The translations under genes and the position numbers were made by a program. Below the pieces are notes generated by a model, which saw only the letters and a program-made list of their open reading frames with translations, searched no databases and was not told where the DNA came from. Positions 1 to 7,720 of a stretch of DNA of 64,000 nt are shown here, in pieces (position 1 is the first letter of the stretch; each line of letters opens with the position of its first letter). The stretch is from Halioglobus japonicus. GTDB lineage: Bacteria; Pseudomonadota; Gammaproteobacteria; Pseudomonadales; Halieaceae. The stretch is from NCBI RefSeq assembly GCF_001983995.1, contig NZ_CP019450.1:868001-932000 (forward strand), in the 5' to 3' direction.

Positions 1-180
1 CGCGGGCGTGTTGATCTGCTGTTCAAGTATGCATTGCCCTGGGGCAATGACACGCTGGAATTCGAAGCCAAGGCGGCGAATATCCTCGATTCCGAGGTTG
101 AGCTGACCCAGGGTGGGCAACTTTATGAGCGTTGGGACCCCGGCGTGACTTACAGCTTTGGCCTGAAGGCCAGGTTCTAG
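1..180 (+). CDS. TonB-dependent receptor, C-terminal end (partial)
   Basis: The reading frame is open from base 1 to the TAG at 178-180 and gives 59 residues. It alternates hydrophobic and polar residues and contains AANILDSEVEL and a final VTYSFGLKARF. The terminal phenylalanine and the 'NILD' turn are typical of the last strands of TonB-dependent outer-membrane receptors (N-L-F/L-D-x). The substrate cannot be told because the plug and most of the barrel lie outside the window. A strong terminator follows 6 bases after the stop. Confidence 0.7.
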   Translation, partial: RGRVDLLFKYALPWGNDTLEFEAKAANILDSEVELTQGGQLYERWDPGVTYSFGLKARF

Positions 181-186
181 TGATCA

Positions 187-210
187 GGGGCGCTTAGCGC
201 CCCTTTTTTT
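187..210 (+). terminator. Rho-independent terminator of the TonB receptor gene
   Basis: A perfect 7-bp stem GGGGCGC/GCGCCCC (187-193 and 197-203) with a TTA loop is followed by seven T residues. It starts 6 bases after the receptor stop codon. Confidence 0.9.
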
Positions 211-301
211 GTCGACTCAAAGTGTCTTCGAGGGTGTGAAGCTTTGCTAGCAAGCGTCGGGAGTCAGCCTGCGAAATGGCGACGCTCTTGAGAGACGGCG
301 A

Positions 302-619
302 TTATGCCCCTACGGAAACCAGTTCAGTCTTGCTGGTGCCGTCCTTGTTCTCTTGGTATCGGTACTTCACGGTACTGCCGGAGGGGGCTTCTTTCAGACG
401 CGTATCTTCCGGCAGTTTAAACTCCATTTTTTCACCCCGGCGAACGCGGCAATTGGCATCCTCGTCATATTTCTTCGCGGAGTGAAATTTCACACTCTGG
501 CTGTCACCGGATTCGTACACAGTGCCTTCCAGCAGGCAGTCTTTATTGGACTCTGCCAGGGCCAGGCAAGGCGTGATCAGCAGGGCGGACGTCGTTACTG
601 CAGCGATGAATGTTCTCAT
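302..619 (-). CDS. Small exported hypothetical protein
   Basis: This 105-residue protein has a clear Sec signal peptide (MRTFIAAVTTSALLITPCLALAES, cleavage probably after ALA). The mature part is about 80 residues, charged, with two cysteines (DCLLEG and NCRVRRG) that could form a disulfide. I do not recognise a family. Its 5' side faces the 340-base gap before position 960, so the two genes are divergent. It is probably periplasmic, with unknown function. Confidence 0.65.
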   Translation of the reverse strand: MRTFIAAVTTSALLITPCLALAESNKDCLLEGTVYESGDSQSVKFHSAKKYDEDANCRVRRGEKMEFKLPEDTRLKEAPSGSTVKYRYQENKDGTSKTELVSVGA

Positions 620-959
620 TGTGTAATACCTCTTGCGCTCGGGTGGCGTTCAACTGCGCCACACCGTGGGTTGCGACCATATATTCATTGTTCTGTCATA
701 AAACAATAACAATAGCCTGTTAGGTGATGGTGAAAATATACCCATAAATCTGACTGGCCATCTATCGTTGTCACAAAAAATTCATATTTGATTCATACAC
801 ATGACACATAGACGTCATGGTCAAGGTGGTGCGTTTGACGCACTCATAGCGTCTGTCAAAAAAGGGTCACATTCCTGTAAAAAACCCGCGTTATGGTGGC
901 GCAAATAGCCCGACCACCCGGTGGTCGAAACGACTCACGTTGCTGACTCTTACAGATCT
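620..959. other. Divergent intergenic region with an inverted repeat
   Basis: This 340-base stretch has no gene and is visibly more AT-rich than its flanks. It separates two divergent small exported proteins, so it should carry both promoters. An interrupted inverted repeat lies at 834-860 (TTTGACGC, spacer, GCGTC-TG-TCAAA) and could be an operator for the right-hand gene. No convincing paired -35/-10 was found. Confidence 0.4.
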
Positions 960-1322
960 ATGAATATGCGTTCGCTGGTTATCGCTTTGACACTGAGCTT
1001 TGTTGCTTCTGCGGCACACAGCCTTTCCCTGGCACCCGAAGAATTTTCGGCGTCCCGTCAGCTGGCTTGTGTGTTGGCTGAGCAGTCGCTGGGTTACTTG
1101 TCAGAAGACGAGTATGGCGCCCGTACCCATACCGTGCTCGATGGATTTGATGATCTCGAGAGAGACAACATTCTTTCCAAAGCGCTCGGCTACGTGGATG
1201 GCCTGATGTTTGCAATTGATGCCGGTGATCATGCCGAGGTCGATGCCCGGTTGGAAAGTTTTGTCGGCAGCGATTCCTGTGCCGATGGCGGTGGTTTTCG
1301 CCGCGTGACTGTCAGCCTGTAA
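960..1322 (+). CDS. Small exported hypothetical protein
   Basis: It has 120 residues from the ATG at 960; an ATG two codons later is also possible. A longer frame to 921 would put extra polar residues ahead of the signal peptide and is unlikely. The signal sequence MRSLVIALTLSFVASAAHSLS is followed by about 100 mostly helical, acidic residues with two cysteines (LACVLAEQ and SDSCADGG). No family is recognised. Its 3' end overlaps by 11 bases the convergent TetR remnant. Confidence 0.6.
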   Translation: MNMRSLVIALTLSFVASAAHSLSLAPEEFSASRQLACVLAEQSLGYLSEDEYGARTHTVLDGFDDLERDNILSKALGYVDGLMFAIDAGDHAEVDARLESFVGSDSCADGGGFRRVTVSL

Positions 1323-1620
1323 CGCCACACACCTGGCGAAAGCCCGCCGCGGTGAATGGGATCATATGATCGTAGGCCGCCTGAAAGTCGCTTGAGCGGC
1401 ACTTGCCCCCGGATAATTTGTCGATCCTGTCGGTCTGGGCGAGGGTCAGGGTCAGCGCCCCCGACAGATTGTGGTAGCACAAGTACAAGTCTTCATCGCG
1501 AGCGCCAGGTAAGGCCCCGCGCAACGCTTCGATGAACTCCAGCACCAGTTTATCGAACAGTTTTGTCATCATTTTCTCGTCCCAGTAGGGGGAGTTGTTG
1601 ATGTACGCAATCAGCGGGAC
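1312..1620 (-). pseudogene. TetR-family regulator, C-terminal fragment only
   Basis: The minus strand encodes about 100 residues resembling the ligand-binding half of TetR regulators. They run from VPLIAYINNSPYWDEKM through FIEALRGALPG and GALTLTLAQTDRIDKLSGG to the end. The N-terminal helix-turn-helix is absent. Upstream of about 1620 the frame runs antisense through an alpha/beta hydrolase gene and no longer resembles a TetR. A fragment without its DNA-binding domain and promoter is almost certainly non-functional. It pairs with the equally 5'-truncated hydrolase next to it, which suggests one deletion removed the shared divergent promoter and both gene starts. Confidence 0.7.
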
Positions 1621-1632
1621 GCTTTTCCGTCG

Positions 1633-2403
1633 GTGGTGCAGTGCATGCATGGCCTGACCCGAAACTCGGCGGAGTTTGCCGGCCTGGCGCATCGCCTCAG
1701 CGAGCGCTACAGGGGCATCAGTGTGGATTGTCTCGGCCGGGGTAAGTCGGAGTACGATACCAATACGGCAAACTACAATCCCGGCACTTATGTGCAGGAA
1801 ATGGTCTCACTCCTTGCCGACCTCGATATCGATCAGGTTATGCTGTGCGGTACCTCCATGGGTGGATTCATGTGGTTTATTGTGGCGGCCACCCAACCCG
1901 CACGTATTCGCGGCATGATCATCAATGACATCGGCCCCGAGATTGACCAGCGTGGACTGGACCGGATCAAAGCCTATGTCGGCAAGACCAGCCCGGTAAC
2001 CACCTGGGGCGAGGCAATCCAACAGGCCCGTGAACTCAAGGCCATCGCTTTCCCGGATTTCACGGATGATAGATGGCTGGGCTTTACCCAGGGTATTCAT
2101 AGGGACAAGGGCGGAGTGCCGGTTCTGGCCTATGATGCCGCCATATCTCAGCCGATAGACGATAACGAGGAGTCCGCTGTTCCTCCCGATCTATGGCCCG
2201 TGTTCGACACTCTGGATAGTAAGCCGTTGCTGGTTGTGCGTGGGGAGTCATCTGACATCCTTGCCAAGACCTGTGTTTCGGCAATGCAAGTCAGGAAGCC
2301 TGATCTTGTCTATGCGAAAATTCCCAATCGGGGGCACGCCCCAACCTTGAACGAGCCCGCGTCCAGGCTGGCGATTGATGAGTTTTTAGCCCGCCTGTCC
2401 TGA
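1633..2403 (+). pseudogene. Alpha/beta hydrolase lacking its N-terminus
   Basis: The readable frame gives 256 residues from a GTG at 1633. The oxyanion-hole motif HGLTRN sits at residues 6-11, the nucleophile elbow GTSMGG follows, and a late RGHAP supplies the probable catalytic histidine. Family members normally have 25-30 residues (the first beta strands) before HGLTRN. Here an in-frame stop lies at 1585, and the bases before about 1620 belong to the opposing TetR fragment. The catalytic residues survive but the fold is incomplete. No ribosome binding site is evident at the GTG. It could still be expressed as a short form, but a truncated relic is more likely. Confidence 0.7.
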
Positions 2404-2563
2404 GCGATTCGACCAGATCATCAATGACAGCTCGCAGAGCTATGATCGAGAGCTGTGCTGAACTAAGCGTTTAGTCACTTGCCATTGTCCTTGCGAATAA
2501 GCACAGTGCGATAACACATTGCAGCAGCGAGAACAGAAGAGGTGACAGACCTCTCTATGACGA

Positions 2564-3580
2564 ATGGCATCGACAGAACCCCCTGAGTCTCGCCGCCATA
2601 CGGTGGAGTTGGTAAACAGCAGAGGATGTAGCGCCCGAATATCCAGTGTTGGGGCCGCATTACTATCTTTGCGGGTCCCAGATTTGGCAGGCGAACTGCG
2701 CGACGTTGTACTGGGCTATGAATCCGTCCAGGACTACCTCGAGGATCCTTACTATCTTGGTAGTGTGGTCGGGCGCTACGCGGGGCGTATCGCCCAGGCC
2801 ACATTCACGCTCGATGGTGTTCGCTATCAGCTGAATCGCAATAGCGCTCCGCATCATCTTCACGGTGGCAGCGTGGGCTTTAGTCGTCATACCTGGTCAT
2901 TGGAGCAGCCCAGCCCGAGTGTCGCGCAGCTGCGCCGCCTTAGCCCGGATGGTGAAGAAGGGTACCCTGGGGCGCTTGAAGTTTCCGTGCGTTACACGCT
3001 CACTGATGACAATGCGCTGCGAATTGAATACCAGGCAGTCACGGATAAGCCCACCGTCATCAACCTGACCAATCATGCGTACTTCAATCTGGAGGGACAT
3101 GCGGCAGGAAGTATCCATGATCATCGCCTGCAGCTTTTCAGCGACAAAGTGGCTGACCTCGATGAGGATGCTATTCCTACGGGGGCGCTAGTGTCTCTGG
3201 CGGGTTCGCTTTTGGACTTTACCAGCCCCGCCGCTGTCGGTGACAGGATGGGTGTCGATGGCATTGATCATGCGTGGATTTTAGCGGGAGGCGACACGCA
3301 GTTGGAAACACCTGTGGCCTGCCTTGAGGCACCGATATCCGGTATCCGTTTGGAGGTGTTTACTGATCAGACCGCAGTGCAGGTTTATACAAGCAATTTT
3401 CTCCCGCAAGGGTTGTCAGGCAAGAATCATTGCCAATACGGGCCACACCAGGGAATTTGCCTTGAAACTCAGCGGCTGCCCAATTCCCCCAATGTGGTTC
3501 ATTTCCCATCGACAGAATTGCGCCCGGGGCAGGTCTACCAGAGCGCAACTGTTTACCGCTTTTCCGTATCAAAGTCCTGA
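2564..3580 (+). CDS. galM: Aldose 1-epimerase (mutarotase)
   Basis: This 338-residue enzyme interconverts the alpha and beta anomers of aldohexoses in the cytoplasm. It carries the family motifs in order: VVGRYAGRIAQA, HHLHGG, INLTNHAYFNL (catalytic His) and GICLETQRLPNSPN (catalytic Glu). The usual PDAPN tail motif reads PNSPN here. The length matches the family. A 6-bp hairpin (AGAGGT/ACCTCT, 2538-2554) lies just before the ATG where a Shine-Dalgarno is expected, and none is obvious. No sugar operon surrounds it. Confidence 0.93.
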   Translation: MASTEPPESRRHTVELVNSRGCSARISSVGAALLSLRVPDLAGELRDVVLGYESVQDYLEDPYYLGSVVGRYAGRIAQATFTLDGVRYQLNRNSAPHHLHGGSVGFSRHTWSLEQPSPSVAQLRRLSPDGEEGYPGALEVSVRYTLTDDNALRIEYQAVTDKPTVINLTNHAYFNLEGHAAGSIHDHRLQLFSDKVADLDEDAIPTGALVSLAGSLLDFTSPAAVGDRMGVDGIDHAWILAGGDTQLETPVACLEAPISGIRLEVFTDQTAVQVYTSNFLPQGLSGKNHCQYGPHQGICLETQRLPNSPNVVHFPSTELRPGQVYQSATVYRFSVSKS

Positions 3581-3861
3581 CGGCCTGTACCAGGCGGACA
3601 GTGCGCCAGCATCGATGTTCACAGGGAAATTTTTCTATCAACCGGCTAGAAACTTTTACAAAAGAACCGATATACTGGCCGGGCCGCTTAAGGCGTTAGA
3701 ACAGAAAATTACTTGTCACTTATAAATAATTGCAGCCTGGAACAGTACTATGCATTGCACGACTTACCTGCAGGCTAACCGGCACTTCTAAGCACTGTAT
3801 TTCCTCTGTGGCGGCACTGGTGCGCCGCCATATTTTTGCCTGAACACTTTTGGAGTAAGCC

Positions 3862-4704
3862 ATGCGCGGTATCTTGATCGTTTATATTCTTGGTTTGGGG
3901 GTGGCCTGGGCGGGTAGCCAGGGGTCGGCCGAGTTTGCCGGGCTGCCGGTATTCGCACTGTGTGCGCTGCTGGCATTTGTCATCCAGTGGGTGGCCTTCG
4001 TGCCGGCCTACCTGAAGCAGACAGAAAAGTTTTACGACCTGATTGGCAGCACCACCTACATCACCTGCGTGCTGTTAGCACTGGTACTGGCCGGTGCCTA
4101 TGACACGCGATCGCTGATTCTGGCGGGTTGTGTTCTTATCTGGGCTGGTCGATTGGGAAGCTTCCTGTTTGCCCGCATTCACCAGGATGGTGCCGACGAT
4201 CGCTTTGACAAGATCAAACCCAATCCGCTGCGTTTCTTCTTTACCTGGAGCTTGCAGGGCCTGTGGGTGCTGATTACTGCGGGTGCCGCACTGGCGGCAA
4301 TCAGCGCGGGTAACGCATCCCCCGTGGGTGCAATTGAAATTCTCGGCGCTTTGCTGTGGTTAGCGGGTTTTGCGATAGAAGTGGTTGCCGACCGCCAGAA
4401 GCGCGCGTTCCGCAGTCGGGCTGGCGCTGGCCAGTTTATTACCGAGGGATTGTGGGCGCGTTCCCGGCACCCCAATTACTTCGGTGAGATTCTGCTGTGG
4501 TTTGGTGTGGCGCTGATTGCTGCGCCTGCGCTGCATGGTTGGGCGTTGGTTGCCCTGATATCACCGGTGTTTGTCTACCTGTTGCTCTCGAGAGTCAGCG
4601 GTGTGCCGCTACTGGAAAAGAAGGCAGAAGCCAAGTGGGGTGGGCAGGAGGATTACGAAGCCTATAAGGCGCGCACGCCGGTGTTGATGTTGAAGCTCTG
4701 GTAG
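3862..4704 (+). CDS. DUF1295 membrane protein, steroid 5-alpha-reductase-like
   Basis: This 280-residue integral membrane protein has about seven hydrophobic segments. The C-terminal region FITEGLWARSRHPNYFGEILLWFG is the hallmark of the DUF1295 / isoprenylcysteine methyltransferase / 5-alpha-reductase superfamily, whose Arg-His-Pro-Asn-Tyr box binds the cofactor. GGAG sits 9 bases before the ATG. Bacterial members are mostly uncharacterised; a role in lipid or sterol-like reduction is only a family-level guess. The 281 bases upstream hold no gene I can see. Confidence 0.85.
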   Translation: MRGILIVYILGLGVAWAGSQGSAEFAGLPVFALCALLAFVIQWVAFVPAYLKQTEKFYDLIGSTTYITCVLLALVLAGAYDTRSLILAGCVLIWAGRLGSFLFARIHQDGADDRFDKIKPNPLRFFFTWSLQGLWVLITAGAALAAISAGNASPVGAIEILGALLWLAGFAIEVVADRQKRAFRSRAGAGQFITEGLWARSRHPNYFGEILLWFGVALIAAPALHGWALVALISPVFVYLLLSRVSGVPLLEKKAEAKWGGQEDYEAYKARTPVLMLKLW

Positions 4705-4787
4705 TCTGGCTTTAGCTTTGAAGATTAACTTCGATCACTTACCATCTGCGCCTATTCGGTTCAGTTAAACAGATTTACGAGGTACCC

Positions 4788-5180
4788 ATGACCGAAACAC
4801 TGCGCATTTGGCACGACATGCTGGCCAACAAGGACCCTTCACGCCTGGAGGAGGTGATTGCCGATGACTGCGTGTTTGTTTCGCCGGTACTGCACACCCC
4901 TCAGGAAGGGGGCGAGTTGACCCGGATGTACCTCACCGGCGCCTTCCACATTCTCAATGTGGGTGGCGACTTTCATTACGTCAAGGAAGTGGTTAGCGGC
5001 GACCACGCGGTGCTGGAATTTGTCACTAAGGTGGATGGCCTGGACGTGAATGGCGTGGATATCCTGACGTTTGATGCGCAGGGCAAGATCTCCGAGTTCA
5101 AGGTCATGCTGCGCCCGCTCAAAGCCGTAGTTGCGGTTCAGCAGAAAATGGCCGAGATGTTGGAGCAGTTATCTGCCTGA
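4788..5180 (+). CDS. NTF2-like / SnoaL-type protein
   Basis: This 130-residue protein starts with the helical MTETLRIWHDMLANKDPSRLEEVIADDCVFVSPVLHTP and continues with strands, including VSGDHAVLEFVTKVDG and GVDILTFDAQGKISEFKVMLRPLKA. That is the usual cone-shaped NTF2-like order. The pattern 'G.DI..FD..GKI.E..V..RP' is typical of nuclear-transport-factor-2-like proteins of unknown substrate. It stands alone between a membrane protein and a lipoprotein. Whether it is an enzyme or a binding protein cannot be told. Confidence 0.75.
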   Translation: MTETLRIWHDMLANKDPSRLEEVIADDCVFVSPVLHTPQEGGELTRMYLTGAFHILNVGGDFHYVKEVVSGDHAVLEFVTKVDGLDVNGVDILTFDAQGKISEFKVMLRPLKAVVAVQQKMAEMLEQLSA

Positions 5181-5228
5181 TCGCCGTGCATGGGCTATAG
5201 TTTGGGTATCCCAGACAGGAGTCCCAGC

Positions 5229-6113
5229 ATGTTGAACAAGCACGTCGCCGTTGCCGGCAAACCCCTTGCTGCCCTTGTGGCAGCCCTGGCCCTTGGTCTC
5301 ACCGCCTGCGGTGGGGACGAGCAGGCCGCAGCGCCTGCTGCCCCGGCGGTTGTGGAGTCCGAACCGGTACAGGAGGTTGCGCAAGTGGCTACGATCGAAG
5401 GTGAGGTTTTTTACCGGGAGCGGATCATGTTGCCCCCCGGCAGCGAGGTCGAGGTACAGCTGGAAGATATTTCCCGTGCTGACGCCATGGCCACAGTGAT
5501 GGCCAGCGTGCTTCTGAAGCCCCAGGGTGGGCCGCCATACCCCTTCAGTATCGAATACAAGCCCAGTGAGATCGATGAACGGATGCGCTATGCACTGCGT
5601 GTTCGCATCACCGATCCCAATGGACAGTTGCGCTTTACCAATACCGAATATATCGATCCCTTTAGCGGCAACCCTGTAAAAGTGATGGTGCAGAGCGTCG
5701 CCAGGGCTGAGCCCCAGGCGCCGTTAGCCACCGGCGGCGCAGCAGCCTCGGATCAGGACGTGGAAGAGGGCACCATCGTGTGGTACCTGGAAACTCTGGG
5801 TGGGGAGTCAGCCCCCGCGGGAGCCGGTGGCAAACGGGTGGACCTGCACATGAACCAGGGCAAGAGCACCGCGGCCGGTTTTGCCGGCTGCAATCGCTAC
5901 ACCGGTGGATTCAGCTCCGATGGGCGCTCGACCCATGGCACTCCTCTGTCGTTTGGCAATATGGCCACCACCATGATGGCCTGCCCTGACGGCGGTCAGT
6001 TGGAGCAGAGTTATTTGCAGACGCTGGGCAAGGTTGATGCCTACCGCATGGACGGCGACAAGCTCGCATTGCTGTCCGGGGGTGACATCGTCGCAACGTT
6101 CAGCCAGCAGTAG
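5229..6113 (+). CDS. Lipoprotein with YbaY-type and META domains
   Basis: I start it at the ATG at 5229, preceded by AGGAG, and not at an in-frame start at 5190. The 294-residue product then begins with a lipoprotein signal ending LGLTAC|GG. Residues about 50-150 (VEGEVFYRERIMLPPGSEVEVQL, later IEYKPSEIDERMRYALRVRI) resemble the YbaY/type III pilotin-like beta-sandwich. Residues about 185-290 (WYLETLGG, AAGFAGCNRYTGGF, MATTMMACPDG) are a META/HslJ domain with its conserved cysteine pair. It is probably an envelope-stress or outer-membrane lipoprotein. gltS begins 9 bases after its stop. Confidence 0.85.
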   Translation: MLNKHVAVAGKPLAALVAALALGLTACGGDEQAAAPAAPAVVESEPVQEVAQVATIEGEVFYRERIMLPPGSEVEVQLEDISRADAMATVMASVLLKPQGGPPYPFSIEYKPSEIDERMRYALRVRITDPNGQLRFTNTEYIDPFSGNPVKVMVQSVARAEPQAPLATGGAAASDQDVEEGTIVWYLETLGGESAPAGAGGKRVDLHMNQGKSTAAGFAGCNRYTGGFSSDGRSTHGTPLSFGNMATTMMACPDGGQLEQSYLQTLGKVDAYRMDGDKLALLSGGDIVATFSQQ

Positions 6114-6122
6114 GCTTATCCC

Positions 6123-7315
6123 ATGGAGCTCGATCCCCGGCAGACGTTAATCGTCGCCATTCTGGTCCTGTATCTGGGGCGCTACCTCAACGGGCGCGTG
6201 AACCTGCTGCGCAACTACAATATTCCCGAGCCAGTCACTGGCGGTTTGCTGGCATCGTTGCTGTTTGGCCTTCTCTACGCCTTTGCTGATACCGAAGTCA
6301 CGTTTGATATGGCTAATCGGGACATGCTGTTGATTGTGTTTTTCACGACCATTGGCCTGTCTTCCCGAATTGATGTGCTCAAACAGGGTGGTAAGTCGCT
6401 GCTCATCCTGCTGGTATTGGCCGGTGGCTACCTGATGATGCAGAACCTGGTGGGTATTGGCATTGCCACAGCCACCGGCGGTCCGCCTGTGCTGGGTGTG
6501 CTCACCGGGTCGGTCAGCCTTAGCGGTGGTCATGGCACCGCGATTGCCTGGGCGCCTACCTTCGCCAGTGAGTACGGTATTCCCTATGCGATGGAGATTG
6601 GCCTGGCCTGTGCCACCTTTGGTTTGATCTTCGGGGGATTATCGGCGGCCCCATCGCTCGTTTCCTGGTCTGGCATTACAAACTGGCGCCGGAAACAGAC
6701 GTCGATCTCACTGTCGGTTTCCGCTACAAGGAACACGAAATTATCGACGTCGATGGCATTCTCAAAGTGCTGTTGGTGATCGCCATTGCCATTGGCGTGG
6801 GCATTCATCTGAATGATTGGCTGGGACAGCTCGGACTGAAACTGCCGGAGTTTGTCACTTGCCTGTTTGCCGGCATTATTCTCACTAACAGCCTGCCGCG
6901 TTTCCTGCCCAAGTATCAATGGCCCACGGGTACCCGCTCCCTGGCGCTGGTGTCCGATGTCAGCCTGGGCCTGTTCCTGGCCATGTCGCTGATGAGCTTG
7001 CAGCTTTGGGCGCTGGCGGATCTTGCTGGCTCAATGATGATGCTCCTGGTGGCGCAGGTGGTCTTGATTACCCTGTTCTCGGTATTCGTGGTATTTCGGT
7101 TGCTCGGTGCCAACTATGACGCTGCGGTGATGTGTTCCGGCTACTCCGGCCTGGCGCTGGGTGCCACACCGACCGCCATTGCCAATATGACCGCCGTAAC
7201 CAAGTCTCTGGGCCCGGCTCCGCGGGCATTCATTGTGGTGCCACTGGTGGGCGCATTCTTCATTGATCTGTGCAATGCCATGGTGATCAACCTGCTGCTG
7301 AGCTGGTTTGGTTAG
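6123..7315 (+). CDS. gltS: Sodium/glutamate symporter GltS (frameshifted)
   Basis: Two overlapping frames together encode one 397-residue sodium:glutamate symporter, close to the usual ~400. The first part ends GLACATFGLIFGG; the second resumes with IIGGPIARFLVWHYKLAPETD and continues to INLLLSWFG. The break falls in the five-G run at 6633-6637, and one extra G restores the whole protein. Ten or more membrane segments, SLSGGHGTAIAWAP and GYSGLALGATPTAIANM are family signatures. The gene follows the lipoprotein by 9 bases. I read it as one gene, with the frameshift being either a sequence error or a recent mutation. Confidence 0.88.
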
Positions 7316-7327
7316 CGCAGCTGCCGG

Positions 7328-7357
7328 TAGTCATGGGCACCGCAGCGTGTATATAAT
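7328..7357 (+). promoter_or_regulatory. Sigma-70-like promoter of the zinc receptor locus
   Basis: A perfect TATAAT (7352-7357) is preceded by TAGTCA (7328-7333, 4 of 6 matches to TTGACA) with an 18-base spacer. It lies 30 bases before the ATG at 7387. No clear Zur palindrome was recognised. Confidence 0.55.
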
Positions 7358-7386
7358 CCGCACCCCACGACCTATCAAGGCATTAC

Positions 7387-7685
7387 ATGACGCGCTCTGA
7401 CCAGCTCAGCAAGAACATCACCGCCCGGGCGCTCGCCCTGGTGGCGCTGCTGTTCGTGGCTGCGCTGCAGGTTGAAGAGGCCGGTCATGATTTTTGGCAC
7501 AGTGCGGATGACAGTGTTGTCCACTGCCTGATCCAACAGTCCGGCAATGATGTCGCCCCCCGGCGGTTGCATCGCTGGTGCTGCCTGAACTGGGCGCACA
7601 TGCGCGAGAGGCAGGGCCCGTGCTCACGGCCCGGGCTGGTGCGGTTGTCCCCTTTTTGTCTAGAGGTCCTCCCTTTATCTCCTGA
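7387..7685 (+). CDS. Small exported protein upstream of the zinc receptor (frameshifted)
   Basis: The frame starts MTRSDQLSKNITARALALVALLFVAALQ, a signal or anchor segment, followed by EEAGHDFWHSADDSVVHCLIQQSGND. After that it turns into an unnatural Arg/Trp/Cys-rich tail. Adding one C to the six-C run at 7556-7561 gives APPAVASLVLPELGAHAREA and an end in LSRGPPFIS, with a stop at 7683-7685 and 99 residues. This resembles DUF2946-type small His/Cys proteins, which often end in 'R-x-PP' and precede metal receptors. It is probably a periplasmic metal-related accessory to the receptor that follows 35 bases on. Confidence 0.6.
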
Positions 7686-7720
7686 ATAAGAACACTAGAT
7701 TTTTACCCCAGGAGATAGAC

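Noticed and set aside
3655-3676. TTTACA and TATACT before the DUF1295 gene as a promoter
   Set aside because: The spacer is only 10 bases, too short for a sigma-70 promoter.
6767-7315. C-terminal half of gltS as a separate gene
   Set aside because: It continues the same transporter after a one-base break and lacks its own ribosome site.
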